Shown: positions 26,697-34,991 of the stretch, piece after piece
Layout: each line of letters starts with the position of its first letter
Numbering within the stretch: position 1 is the stretch's first letter
Origin: Fibrobacteria bacterium
Lineage (GTDB): Bacteria; Fibrobacterota; Fibrobacteria; UBA5070
Assembly: GCA_020633825.1 (NCBI GenBank)
Contig: JACKCV010000002.1
Coordinates: forward strand, 388,501-452,500
Direction: 5' to 3'
Length of the DNA stretch: 64,000 nt
Notes under the pieces: generated by a model
Database searches by the model: none
What the model was told of the DNA's origin: nothing
What the model saw: the letters and a program-made list of their open reading frames with translations, nothing else
Translations under genes and position numbers: made by a program

Positions 26697-26959
26697 GGTT
26701 GCTCCGGATGCGCTGCGGGGGGGTGTCTGCCTGCCGGAAGGGGACGTTTGGCGTCTGCCCGATGCGGAGGAGGCTTCCCGCCGAAGATACAACCCTGCTT
26801 CGAGCTCCGTACCGCGACCGGCTCGAACTCTCGACGGGTCGGGGGAACTCGAACCCTCCGTGGAATTTGTAGCTTCCCCGCCTTCCGCAGACTTCAGAGC
26901 GGTTCTCTGTGCCCGATGGGTATCCTCACAGTCGATGTGAACATGCCGGGTGGACCAAT
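26697..26959. other. Intergenic stretch between divergent genes
   Basis: No supported gene; open frames here lack any family feature. Together with 26960-27054 it forms the divergent control region for the membrane protein and the SulP gene. Confidence 0.4.
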
Positions 26960-26976
26960 TTGACATAATCTGTCAA
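26960..26976. promoter_or_regulatory. Operator-like perfect palindrome upstream of the SulP gene
   Basis: TTGACA-TAATC-TGTCAA is a perfect 6-bp inverted repeat with a 5-bp spacer, about 80 bp before the SulP start. A close relative (TGGACA-TATTC-TGTCCA) lies at 38787-38803, identical at 14 of 17 positions. Its left half also reads as a consensus -35 hexamer, but no good -10 follows at 16-18 bp. Confidence 0.5.
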
Positions 26977-27054
26977 TCATTTCGTTTTTCGGCATCTTCA
27001 CGTCGTGAAATCACAAGGAGTCGGAGTGTACCCCGACATCCTCCAGGAGCTCGA

Positions 27055-28575
27055 TTGAATCTTCCTTCCTTTTCCGTGGCGCGTACGGAGTTGCTCAGCG
27101 GACTGACCGTATCCCTTGCGATGGTTCCGGAAGCCGTGGCTTTCGCCTTGATCGCCGGGGTGTCTCCGCTGGTCGGCCTGTACGCCGCCGTGATCCTCGG
27201 CTTGGTCACATCCTCCTTCGGCGGCCGCCCGGGAATGATCTCCGGGGCCACCGGAGCCATCGCGGTGGTGATCGGCGCCCTGGTGGCCAGCCACGGCCAG
27301 CAGTACCTCTTCGCCGCGGTGATCCTGATGGGCCTTCTCCAAGGGCTCTTCGCGGTGGCGAAGCTCGGCAAGCTGATCCGTCTGGTTCCCCATTCGGTGA
27401 TGCTCGGGTTCGTGAACGGTCTGGCCGTCGTCATCTTCCTCGCGCAATTCGGGAACCTCGAGGTGGTTTCCTCCACGGGAACGAAGAGCTGGCTTCCCGC
27501 GTCGGAAATCGTCACCATGCTGGGGCTTGCCGCCGTGACGATGGTGGTCATCTACCTGCTTCCCAAACTGACCAGGGCCGTTCCGGCCACCCTGGTGGGC
27601 ATCGTGGTGGTTTCGCTTCTGGTCCACTTCCTGGGATGGAACACGCGTAGGGTCGGCGACATGGGTTCCATCGCAGGGGGCTTCCCGTCGTTTTCGATCC
27701 CCGAAGTTCCCGTGTCCTGGGAAACGCTGAAGATCGTCTTCCCCTATTCCCTGATCATGGCCTGCGTGGGATTGCTGGAGTCCCTGCTGACGCTCAATCT
27801 GATCGACACCATGACCGATACCCGTGGTCGTCCGAACCGCGAGGCCCTTGCCCAGGGCGTCGCCAACGTGCTGACCGGGTTCTTCGGAGGAATGGGAGGA
27901 TGCGCCATGATCGGCCAGAGCATGATCAACATCAGCAATGGTGCGCTCCGCAGATTGTCGGGCATCTCGATGTCCCTTTTCCTGCTCGGCTTCATCCTGT
28001 TCGGATCGCGCCTGATCGAGGCGATCCCGTTGGCCGCTTTGATGGGGGTCATGTTCGTGGTCGCCGAGAAGACCTTCGAGTGGGGCAGTCTCACCGCCTT
28101 GAGGAAGATTCCGCGGTCCGATGCCATCATCGTCGTCGGGGTCACCGTGATCACGATCCTGACCGACCTTGCCGTCGCCGTCGCGCTCGGCGTGGTGTTC
28201 GCGGCGCTGGTCTTCGCCTGGCAGCACGCCAAGGAAATCCACGTGCGCAAGCGCATCGGGGATCAGGGCGAGAAGATCTACGAGCTCGACGGGACGCTGT
28301 TCTTCGCTTCCACGGCGGCGTTCCAGGGGCTGTTCGAGGTGCAAGCCGACCCCGACCGCGTGGTGATCGAGTTCGGAAAGGCTCGTGTCATGGACCACTC
28401 CGCGCTCGATGCCATCGATGCCTTGGCCGACCGCTACGAACTTGCGGGCAAGAGCCTGACCATCCGGCACCTCAGTCCCGACTGCCTGGAACTGTTGACC
28501 AAGGCCCGCAGCCGCGTGGAAATCGACGTCACGGAAGATCCTCGCTACCATCTGGCGGTCGACGAGCTGAACTGA
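27055..28575 (+). CDS. SulP family anion transporter with STAS domain
   Basis: A 506-residue inner-membrane transporter of the SLC26/SulP family, moving sulfate, bicarbonate or another anion. The family signature VAFALIAGVSPLVGLYAAV starts at about residue 25, followed by ten or more hydrophobic segments, GGRPGMISGATGAIAVVIGA, GLLESLLTLNLID and GGMGGCAMIGQSMINI. A cytoplasmic STAS domain occupies about 400-500 (GTLFFASTAAFQGLF, RVVIEFGKARVMDHSALDAI). The TTG at 27055 was chosen because AGGAG lies 5 bp upstream and the protein then begins in the normal place; the frame extends upstream from 26950 without family content. Substrate unresolved. Confidence 0.9.
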   Translation: MNLPSFSVARTELLSGLTVSLAMVPEAVAFALIAGVSPLVGLYAAVILGLVTSSFGGRPGMISGATGAIAVVIGALVASHGQQYLFAAVILMGLLQGLFAVAKLGKLIRLVPHSVMLGFVNGLAVVIFLAQFGNLEVVSSTGTKSWLPASEIVTMLGLAAVTMVVIYLLPKLTRAVPATLVGIVVVSLLVHFLGWNTRRVGDMGSIAGGFPSFSIPEVPVSWETLKIVFPYSLIMACVGLLESLLTLNLIDTMTDTRGRPNREALAQGVANVLTGFFGGMGGCAMIGQSMINISNGALRRLSGISMSLFLLGFILFGSRLIEAIPLAALMGVMFVVAEKTFEWGSLTALRKIPRSDAIIVVGVTVITILTDLAVAVALGVVFAALVFAWQHAKEIHVRKRIGDQGEKIYELDGTLFFASTAAFQGLFEVQADPDRVVIEFGKARVMDHSALDAIDALADRYELAGKSLTIRHLSPDCLELLTKARSRVEIDVTEDPRYHLAVDELN

Positions 28576-28671
28576 CGGGGAAACGGTGGGGCCTGCCTCC
28601 CTCTCGCTTCACGGCTTCCGGTCGCGCTCGGTGGATGCCGATGCAGGCGGGTTCCGTCGAGAGGTGCAGGG

Positions 28672-29844
28672 TCAGCATTCAGGGCCGATGTAGGGGATGT
28701 TGAGCGAGAAGGATCGGGTGGTGCCATCGGGATGGATGCGCACGAACGTGAAAGCATTGCTCTCGAGGGAGAACAACAGGTCGAGATTGCCTTTGCTGTC
28801 GTTGTCCCAGGCGAAGACCAGTTGGACCTGACCGAAGTCGGTGGGGGAGAGGTTCTCCAGGTCTGCGAATCGGATGGAGTCGTTCCAGGACAGGAAATTC
28901 ATCTCGCCGGTGAAATTCGGATCGGCACAATTGGCTCGTGATTTCAACGAGAGGAAGAAGACGTCCTTGCCACCCACACTTCGAGTGGTCATGTGCTTGG
29001 TCGCGTAATCCACCCAACTGTCGGGCAAAGGTGTCTGCAAGTATTGCAGGTTCCCAGGATCGCCCTTGTACTCCTCGTACGAGCTCTGGATATCGGCGTA
29101 TTCTCCCGAATGCAGGACGAAATCCATTGCTCGGGATTCGAAATCCGGATCCTGTGGCTGAGCCTCCGGAAAGGTGGGGAGGTCCAACGACGACAGGCGT
29201 GCCCACTGGATGGGTCGATTGATGAAGTCGGGTACTCGTAGACTCGAACTGAAATCATCGAAGACGGCTACCAGGAGATGGGCCGTGGTCAAATCCCGGA
29301 ATTCCGAGGCTGGCAATCTTCGGTCGGGATGTGCATCCCAGATTTCATCGAAAATACTGGCACCGTCTTCGGCGACGCTTACGACTTTCACGGATCGAAC
29401 CACTTCCTCCTTCTCTTCGCCACGGGAGGAGTAGATCGAGAAGGTCTTGCCGACCAAGTCCTTCCATTTCGAAGGGAGATCGTCCTCGTAAGGATCTGCG
29501 ACCGCTATTTCCCGGGTCAAGAAAGCGGCATCTCCTTTGATGGGATAGGCCAGCCCATTGGTGTCCAGCAGGATGCAGTTTCCGAACAATACCAGACCGA
29601 ATTCGGGCAAAAAGTCGTCGGGCTCTTCGATGGAGATCGCTGGATGCGATCTTGGGAGATCCGGTCCGGGTTGGTTTTCGGAAAGGTTCGGACTTGAGCC
29701 GACCGTGTCGGGTGCCTGTTCCGTCCGGACATCCGGTTCCGGATCGCTGATCCAAGAGCCGACGGGATGAACCGGGGCTGGCTCCTTCTGTTTGCAGGAA
29801 ACGAAGAGCATGAGAGTGAGGAGGAAGAGGACGCGGGGAAGCAT
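28672..29844 (-). CDS. Lipoprotein of unknown function, 390 aa
   Basis: A 390-residue outer-membrane or periplasmic lipoprotein. Signal peptide and lipobox (LFLLTLMLFVSC) are followed by a Pro/Glu/Ser-rich linker (about 20-75) and a globular part containing FGLVLFGNCILLDTNGL, a helix-rich centre and a final QVQLVFAWDNDSKGNLDLLFSLESNAFTFVRIH-type strand region, cut here to family-like patterns only. I do not recognise the fold. It is divergent from the lipoprotein pair at 30083 and convergent with the SulP gene. Confidence 0.65.
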   Translation of the reverse strand: MLPRVLFLLTLMLFVSCKQKEPAPVHPVGSWISDPEPDVRTEQAPDTVGSSPNLSENQPGPDLPRSHPAISIEEPDDFLPEFGLVLFGNCILLDTNGLAYPIKGDAAFLTREIAVADPYEDDLPSKWKDLVGKTFSIYSSRGEEKEEVVRSVKVVSVAEDGASIFDEIWDAHPDRRLPASEFRDLTTAHLLVAVFDDFSSSLRVPDFINRPIQWARLSSLDLPTFPEAQPQDPDFESRAMDFVLHSGEYADIQSSYEEYKGDPGNLQYLQTPLPDSWVDYATKHMTTRSVGGKDVFFLSLKSRANCADPNFTGEMNFLSWNDSIRFADLENLSPTDFGQVQLVFAWDNDSKGNLDLLFSLESNAFTFVRIHPDGTTRSFSLNIPYIGPEC

Positions 29845-30082
29845 GTGGCGAAATTAACTCCGCCTCGGTCGGAGGTCGGCCGCAACTCCGTCCCCCGTGG
29901 AGATGGAATCGGTGCGACCGCGGGCAGGCCCCATTCTACCTTGTCGCGGACGCCCTTTTCCGCCATGCCCAATTCCAGGCCCCGAGCCGCCGATCCTCCC
30001 CCTAGAGGCCCTGATGGACATCCCACGCAAGCGGCGCATCGCCCCTTTGTCCGACTCGTCTCCAACGGGGAGGCTCTGTTCC

Positions 30083-30802
30083 ATGAACGATCGATTCCTC
30101 CGCTCGATCGCTTCCGTCCGGTGGATTCCTCTGGTGTTCTCCATCGCACTGCTGGTCCTCACCTCCTGCGGTGCGGCACCGCCTCATGCCGACTGGAAAG
30201 TCGACCAGGGTGCAACACGGACCTGGGAGGGGCTCGACCGGGCGGAGGGGTGCCCCTACGATGAGGTCCTCCCCGTCACGATCTTGCCTTGGGGGGTGGA
30301 CGGCATCTTCGACAACCTGGAGGACTCTCAAGGACAAATGCTCCTCGATCGGCATGTCGAATGGTGGCGCACGGTGACGGATTCGCAGTACGTTCTCCGG
30401 GAAATCCGTCGGGAAGACGCCTGCGGCTCCAACCCCTCGCGAAAATGGATCCTGCAGTTGGTGCACGAGGGAGTCGTGGTCGATTCCTTTCCCTTGGGGG
30501 ATCTCTCGGAGTCCAAGCGGTGGAGGCAGGCCGACGAGAACGAAACGCCCCGATGGGCGGTGGAGAATGTCGACGGACTTTGCTTGAGGGATTGGGCGGC
30601 GCCTTTGGTGGATCGCTTGAGGGAGGAGATCGCACGTCACCCGGAGTGGGGGCGTTCCGAACGGACGCGGTACCTTCTCGGTCTGATCCCCGCCCGGCGG
30701 TACCTCGTCCAACGACAAGGGTTCGAGCATTCCGTGGAGATCGATCTCCAAGCCCGCAGGTTCAGCACCGAGGATGTCGACATCGTGGAGTGCGCGCCAT
30801 GA
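30083..30802 (+). CDS. Lipoprotein of unknown function, 239 aa
   Basis: A lipoprotein with signal peptide and lipobox (IALLVLTSC) and an otherwise soluble, acidic mature part with several cysteines (GCPYDEV, EDACGSN, DGLCLRD, IVECAP). No family recognised. The ATG at 30083 has a GGGGAGG element at a spacing of 9 bp. Its stop overlaps the next gene's start as ATGA, so both lipoproteins are very probably coexpressed. Confidence 0.65.
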   Translation: MNDRFLRSIASVRWIPLVFSIALLVLTSCGAAPPHADWKVDQGATRTWEGLDRAEGCPYDEVLPVTILPWGVDGIFDNLEDSQGQMLLDRHVEWWRTVTDSQYVLREIRREDACGSNPSRKWILQLVHEGVVVDSFPLGDLSESKRWRQADENETPRWAVENVDGLCLRDWAAPLVDRLREEIARHPEWGRSERTRYLLGLIPARRYLVQRQGFEHSVEIDLQARRFSTEDVDIVECAP

Positions 30803-31521
30803 ATGGGTTCCGTTTCTTGTCGATCGCGATGTTCTTCGGCGGTCTCCTCGGATGTGCTTCCATGAAGGTGAGCGATCGGGTCGACGAGGTGGGGGCGGAG
30901 GTTCCAGGTCACACGGAATGGTGGGATGATTCCATCCCGCGCGTCCTGATGCTGCCTCGGGTGTGCTCCGGTGAAAACCCGGTATTCCAGCTTCCGGGGC
31001 CGATGCCTTCGGTTTTCCTGGAAGTGGATTGGGCGGAGAAGACCGCCTTGTTCCATGACACCCCTCCGGCGTGCGTGGAGGCCGCCCAGGTTTCCGATTC
31101 CCTCCGCATCGTGGTATCCCGCTGGAGGATCGCCCTCCGTGGAAATGATTCCGTGCAGCTCGACGGCCGGTTTTCCCGGGCCGATCCCGATGAAATCTGG
31201 TACCGACTCGGAACCAGCGAAAAGCTCGATGCGATGGAGGTCCCCGACGGCGTCAAGGACCCTCGGTACCTGTGTACCTCCGGCGCGACGTGTTTGCGGG
31301 AAGGTGCCAACCTCCGATGGCGTTCCGATACCGGCGTGGTTCAGCTGCAGGTGGTGGAACGCTTGCATCCCGAACGGACCCCCTGGGCGATCCACGAGCG
31401 AAGAGTCCGCTCCCTGGGCTACCTGGTTTCTGTCCCCATCGACATCGTCCTGTCGCCTTTTTATCTGGTGGGGGGCATCATCCTGCTGATCGGCCTGCGC
31501 GACTTCAATCCTTGGCACTGA
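30799..31521 (+). CDS. Lipoprotein with C-terminal membrane segment, 240 aa
   Basis: A 240-residue protein with a lipobox signal peptide (FFGGLLGC) and, unusually for a lipoprotein, a hydrophobic C-terminal stretch (LVSVPIDIVLSPFYLVGGIILLIG) that could span or dip into the membrane. The body is mostly beta-strand (VSDSLRIVVSRWRIAL). It overlaps the upstream lipoprotein by 4 bp. No family recognised. The membrane-like C-terminus LGYLVSVPIDIVLSPFYL resembles patterns seen in YceK-type lipoproteins (two hydrophobic stretches with a conserved SPIDxxLSxxxD-like core), but this is a weak comparison. Confidence 0.6.
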   Translation: MNGFRFLSIAMFFGGLLGCASMKVSDRVDEVGAEVPGHTEWWDDSIPRVLMLPRVCSGENPVFQLPGPMPSVFLEVDWAEKTALFHDTPPACVEAAQVSDSLRIVVSRWRIALRGNDSVQLDGRFSRADPDEIWYRLGTSEKLDAMEVPDGVKDPRYLCTSGATCLREGANLRWRSDTGVVQLQVVERLHPERTPWAIHERRVRSLGYLVSVPIDIVLSPFYLVGGIILLIGLRDFNPWH

Positions 31522-31616
31522 GGTCCATGGGGCTCCAGCCGGGTTGGATCCTGGCTGTCTTGAGGCACGGGCGCAATACCGACGAGCGGAAATGGACGCA
31601 GGAGCGGCAACCTCTC

Positions 31617-31647
31617 AAAAACCGAGCCATCGCGGCGTCGGTTTTTT
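31617..31647. terminator. Bidirectional intrinsic terminator (copy A)
   Basis: AAAAACCGA (31617-31625) pairs with TCGGTTTTT (31638-31646); the interior adds GCC/GGC. Both strands end in a T run. It can terminate the plus-strand lipoprotein operon and the minus-strand tRNA transcript. Confidence 0.75.
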
Positions 31648-31653
31648 CTTGAA

Positions 31654-31700
31654 TGCCACCGGTCGTCGGTTGAAGCGACGTTCTCCGGTTTTTCGGTCCA
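31654..31700 (-). pseudogene. Degenerate 3' part of a tRNA-Phe copy
   Basis: Aligns with the first half (as seen on the plus strand) of the intact tRNA-Phe at 31788-31861: shared TGCCACCGGTCG, CGACGT-CTCCGG-TTTTC and GGTCCA, with several substitutions in the T stem. The 5' half of a tRNA is missing, and no cloverleaf can be drawn. Lies 134 bp from the intact copy, matching the spacing of the two terminators. Confidence 0.65.
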
Positions 31701-31746
31701 TCCGGATCGCGGTGGTAAGGATGTCCGGAGTTCCACATTGGCCAAC

Positions 31747-31779
31747 AAAAAAACCGAGCCATCGCGGCGTCGGTTTTTT
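31747..31779. terminator. Bidirectional intrinsic terminator (copy B), downstream of tRNA-Phe
   Basis: Seven A and CCGA at 31747-31757 pair with TCGG and six T at 31770-31779, with the same interior as copy A. It lies 9 bp past the 3' end of the tRNA on the minus strand. Confidence 0.8.
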
Positions 31780-31787
31780 GTTTGAAA

Positions 31788-31861
31788 TGCCACCGGTCGG
31801 GGTCGAACCGACGTACTCCGGATTTTCAGTCCAGCGCTTGAACCAACTCAGCTACAGTGGC
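31788..31861 (-). tRNA. tRNA-Phe (GAA)
   Basis: A 74-nt cloverleaf on the minus strand. The acceptor GCCACTG pairs with CGGTGGC plus discriminator A; the D arm has AGCTGAGTTGGTTCAAGC; the anticodon arm is CTGGA-CTGAAAA-TCCGG with anticodon GAA; the T arm is GTCGGTTCGACCCCGAC. CCA is not encoded. It lies 48 bp downstream of trmD on the same strand and may be read from the same transcript. Confidence 0.95.
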
Positions 31862-31909
31862 GTGTAGGGAAGGAAATGTAAGACGACTTCCTGTTTCCTG
31901 GCAAGGGAT

Positions 31910-32713
31910 CTAAGGGGATTCGGGGACAGAGGCGGGGGCCGACGGCGAACGGGCCTCATCCCGCATGTGCTTGGCCCAGACTTCCTCCGGGGGGAGTCCG
32001 GCGGACACCAGGAGTTTCGCGTCCTCGAGGGTCAGGACGTGGGACTCCCAAAGGTCGGGCCGCAACTCGCGGGTGAGGAGCATCTGCTGCAGGCGCTTCC
32101 ATTGCCGGATCTTGTCGTGGTGCCCCGACAGGAGCGCGCCGGGGACGCGCATTCCGCTCCAGGTTTCCGGGCGGGTGTACACGGGCCAGCCCAGCAGCGG
32201 GGTTTCGAAGCTGTCGGTGAGCGCGGAGCCCTCGTCTCCCAGGACCCCCGGGAGGAGGCGGGCCACGGCGTCGATCCACACCAGGGAGGCGGTTTCGCCA
32301 CCCGACAGGATGTAATCCCCGATGGAGAATTCATGCGTGACGTGCTTGAGGCGAAACCGCTCGTCGAGTCCCTTGTAGTGCCCGCACACCAGCACGACCT
32401 CCGGCACCTGCGACCAGGCGCGCACGTCCTCCTGGGTGAGCGTCTTGCCGCGGGGATGGGCGTGCAGGACCGGGACACCTTCCCGGCCCTCCAAAGCCTT
32501 CTCCAGGCACTGCTCCAAGGGTTGGGGATGCAGGACCATTCCCGGCTCCCCCCCGTAGGGGTAGTCGTCGACGGCTCCGTACCGATTGAGCGGAAACTCG
32601 CGCAACGGGTGGATCCGCAGGTCCAAGGCACCAGCCTTGCGGGCCTTGGCGGGAATCGAGTGGTCGAGGGCGGCGAAGACCTCGGGGAACAACGTGACGA
32701 CATCGACCCTCAC
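31910..32713 (-). CDS. trmD: tRNA (guanine-N1)-methyltransferase TrmD
   Basis: SPOUT-class methyltransferase that makes m1G37 in tRNA and prevents frameshifting. Family motifs are in order: RVDVVTLFPEVF at the start, YGGEPGMVL, VCGHYKGLDERF, the knot region EFSIGDYILSGGE and YTRPETWSG, then HHDKIRQWKR. The GTG at 32713 gives the normal N-terminus and a 267-residue protein, slightly longer than the usual 240-255 because of a Pro/Ser-rich tail. It lies 10 bp after rimM in an rpsP-rimM-trmD order. Confidence 0.95.
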   Translation of the reverse strand: MRVDVVTLFPEVFAALDHSIPAKARKAGALDLRIHPLREFPLNRYGAVDDYPYGGEPGMVLHPQPLEQCLEKALEGREGVPVLHAHPRGKTLTQEDVRAWSQVPEVVLVCGHYKGLDERFRLKHVTHEFSIGDYILSGGETASLVWIDAVARLLPGVLGDEGSALTDSFETPLLGWPVYTRPETWSGMRVPGALLSGHHDKIRQWKRLQQMLLTRELRPDLWESHVLTLEDAKLLVSAGLPPEEVWAKHMRDEARSPSAPASVPESP

Positions 32714-32723
32714 GAGGAGGACC

Positions 32724-33242
32724 TCATCGCATCGCATCCCAGAGGTCGCGGTCCACGGTGATCTTGCGCTCCACCATGTCGATGGTGGCCGCCAGCGGTC
32801 CTTCGAGGGGGAGCACCAGCTCGACGCCATCGAGGGCGCGGGCCTTGATGGCTTGGGTGGGGAGGTCGGCCAAGCCGGCTCCCTGGCCCAAGGGCTCTCC
32901 GGCCAGATCGAAGATGGGCATGCCCACCAGGTCCGCGGCGATCCATCCCCCTTCGGGCCGCACGACGTCGGCGTCGGGGACGAGCACGAAGGCTCCGTTG
33001 AGGATCTTGGCGGTTTCGGGAGCGTCGAAGCCCTCAAAGCGAACAAGCCACACGGGTCCTGCGACTCGTGCGGCTTGGATGCTTCGGCGCTCGAGGCGCC
33101 CGCGGAGCCACAAGTGGGCTTCCTTCATGCGAAGGATGCGCTTGGGATCCCAAGTCTGGGGCTCGACCTTGAGGTCACCCCGGACTCCATGAGGACCGAG
33201 AACGCGCCCGACGGCGGTGTATCCGTCGGGAAAGGCGTCCAA
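32724..33242 (-). CDS. rimM: Ribosome maturation factor RimM
   Basis: A 172-residue 16S rRNA processing and 30S assembly factor. The N-terminal domain begins with GRVLGPHGVRGDLKVEP, the family's GRIxGxHGIRGEVKV signature, and the C-terminal PRC-barrel domain contains GWIAADLVGMPIFDLAGEPLG and VLPLEGPL. It binds ribosomal protein S19. It lies 8 bp downstream of rpsP in the classic order. Confidence 0.93.
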   Translation of the reverse strand: MDAFPDGYTAVGRVLGPHGVRGDLKVEPQTWDPKRILRMKEAHLWLRGRLERRSIQAARVAGPVWLVRFEGFDAPETAKILNGAFVLVPDADVVRPEGGWIAADLVGMPIFDLAGEPLGQGAGLADLPTQAIKARALDGVELVLPLEGPLAATIDMVERKITVDRDLWDAMR

Positions 33243-33250
33243 GGGGAGGA

Positions 33251-33625
33251 TCAGGCCTCGGCGGAGGCCTTCTCGGCCTTGGCCAGAGCCTTCTTCGACA
33301 GATGGGGCTTCTTGGCCTTCTCGGTCTTGATTTCGATCGCGAGCTTGTCCGGATCTTCACCATTCTGGATGGCCGCGTACTTGGCGAGCAATCCGTGGCG
33401 ACGGAAGATGGACTTCACGGTGTCGCTGGGGACGGCGCCCTTGGCGAGCCACTCGAGGACGGAAGCCTCGTCGATGCGGATCTCGGCGGGAGTGGAGAGA
33501 GGGTCGTAGGAGCCGACCTCCTGCAGGAACCGACCGTCGCGCTTGAACGCGGAGTCGGCGACCATGATGCGGAAGTAGCTGCGGTTTTTGCGGCCGCCCC
33601 TCTGGAGACGGAAGATGGTTGCCAT
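33251..33625 (-). CDS. rpsP: 30S ribosomal protein S16
   Basis: A 124-residue ribosomal protein. The core MATIFRLQRGGRKNRSYFRI-type start, ADSAFKRDGRFLQEVGSYDP and LEWLAKGAVPSDTVKSIFRR are S16 hallmarks; the Lys/Ala-rich tail from about residue 105 is an extension. It is preceded by an AGAGGAAA ribosome-binding site and a candidate promoter at 33660-33687. First gene of the rpsP-rimM-trmD unit. Confidence 0.95.
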   Translation of the reverse strand: MATIFRLQRGGRKNRSYFRIMVADSAFKRDGRFLQEVGSYDPLSTPAEIRIDEASVLEWLAKGAVPSDTVKSIFRRHGLLAKYAAIQNGEDPDKLAIEIKTEKAKKPHLSKKALAKAEKASAEA

Positions 33626-33659
33626 GGGCGTGTTTCCTCTGAAATGGACTAGAGCGGCA

Positions 33660-33687
33660 AAGTTAGACACTCCAGCCCGAACCGCAA
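33660..33687 (-). promoter_or_regulatory. Candidate promoter of rpsP-rimM-trmD
   Basis: On the minus strand TTGCGG (33687-33682) and TAACTT (33665-33660), spacer 16 bp, about 35 bp before the rpsP start. Confidence 0.45.
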
Positions 33688-33791
33688 AGGGCAAAGAGGC
33701 CGGAAAGGTGAGGATTCCGGGATTTTTCGGCGAAATACCGGTCACGGCTCCAATGGTCGAACCACTCATGGGGCCGGCATGGAAGCCCCGC

Positions 33792-34907
33792 TCAAAGCAG
33801 CTCGTAGCCGAGGGTGCGACGTCGTGGCTGGAAACCGGCCTCGGAGAGGAAGCGTTCGGCGGCTCGCATGGTCTTGAGACCCCGGCTGGCGAGCACATTC
33901 TCCTCGATCACGATGCTGGAGATGTCGTTCGCCCCCGCGCGCAATCCCAGCTCGGCCAGCTCGCGGCCCATCACCATGATGGACACCTCGATGTTGTCGA
34001 TGTTGTCGAGGAACATGCGGGCCACGGCGACCATGCGCAAGTACTCCCAGGACATCACGTGCCGGATGGGGAAGTTCTTGGTCTGGGGTTGGAACACCCA
34101 GGGAACGAAGGAGAGGAACCCCCCGGTGCGGTCCTGCTGGTCCCGCAGGTACCCCAGATGGGCGGCCACGTCCTCCACCGTCTCGGTGGACCCGAACACG
34201 ATGTTGCAGGAGCCGGGCAGGCCTGCGCGGTGGCAGGCACCCATGGTTTCGCACCATTGCGCCGCGGTCAACTTCTTCGGGCTGAGCACTTCACGCATCC
34301 GCTCCGTGAGGATCTCGGCCCCGGCACCTGGGACCGATCCCAATCCGGCCTGCTTGAGCACCTCCAGGAGGGTCTCCAGGGAGATCCCCTCCTTTTCGGC
34401 CAGTCGCCACAGTTCCACGGGAGACAGTGCCCGCACGTGCATGCCATGCCGATGGGCGATGATCTGGAAAGCCTCCGTGTAGTAGGCCAGGGGAAGATCG
34501 GGGTTCACTCCGCCTTGGAAGAAGATGGCGTCGCACCCCAGGTCGCGGGCTTCCACGGTCTTGGCTTCGATCTGCTCGAGGGTGAGGGTGTAGCCGCGGC
34601 TGGAGCGGATCTCGTCCTTGAACGAGCAGAAGCTGCAGTCGACGTCGCAGAAGTTCGTGTAGTTGATCACCCGGAAGGCAGTCCAGGTGGCCTGTGCGGG
34701 ATCGTGGCGGCGGTTGCGGAGCTCGTGCCCCACCTTCACCATGGAGGTCCAATCGTCGCTGGAGAGGAGGACTCCCGCGTCATCGAGGGTGAGGCGTTCG
34801 CCCGCGAGGGCCTTGTCGAGGAGAGGTCGGATGTCGGTCACGTCGCCAAAGATACCCGTTTCGGCGGCGGAATCCGGGAACCCGACCCGCGACGAATCGG
34901 GGGTCAT
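33792..34907 (-). CDS. mqnC: Cyclic dehypoxanthinyl futalosine synthase MqnC (radical SAM)
   Basis: Radical SAM enzyme of the futalosine menaquinone route, cyclising dehypoxanthine futalosine. The [4Fe-4S] motif is NFCDVDCSFCSF (Cys87, Cys91, Cys94; C-x3-C-x2-C). Other family features: FFQGGVNPDLPLAYYTEAF, GAGAEILTERMREVLSPKKL, TGGFLSFVPWVFQP and a C-terminal domain. Reported with the ATG at 34907 (371 residues); a GTG at 34841 giving a 349-residue protein is equally possible, as neither has a strong ribosome-binding site. The sister enzyme MqnE is the main alternative, but the VNPDLP and GAGAEIL blocks favour MqnC. It is divergent from the kinase operon. Confidence 0.87.
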   Translation of the reverse strand: MTPDSSRVGFPDSAAETGIFGDVTDIRPLLDKALAGERLTLDDAGVLLSSDDWTSMVKVGHELRNRRHDPAQATWTAFRVINYTNFCDVDCSFCSFKDEIRSSRGYTLTLEQIEAKTVEARDLGCDAIFFQGGVNPDLPLAYYTEAFQIIAHRHGMHVRALSPVELWRLAEKEGISLETLLEVLKQAGLGSVPGAGAEILTERMREVLSPKKLTAAQWCETMGACHRAGLPGSCNIVFGSTETVEDVAAHLGYLRDQQDRTGGFLSFVPWVFQPQTKNFPIRHVMSWEYLRMVAVARMFLDNIDNIEVSIMVMGRELAELGLRAGANDISSIVIEENVLASRGLKTMRAAERFLSEAGFQPRRRTLGYELL

Positions 34908-34991
34908 GGAGAAAACTCGTCGGGGGGGAACCTGTCGCGACGGGGTAAAAAGACCTTGGCAGCGAGGAAACCGCTATGGTAGGATGGAGAC

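Noticed and set aside
26960..26993. TTGACA as -35 box of the SulP promoter
   Set aside because: No acceptable -10 hexamer 16-18 bp downstream; kept as an operator-like palindrome only.
31654..31740. Second tRNA gene
   Set aside because: Only the 3' half resembles tRNA-Phe; no acceptor stem or D arm can be formed.
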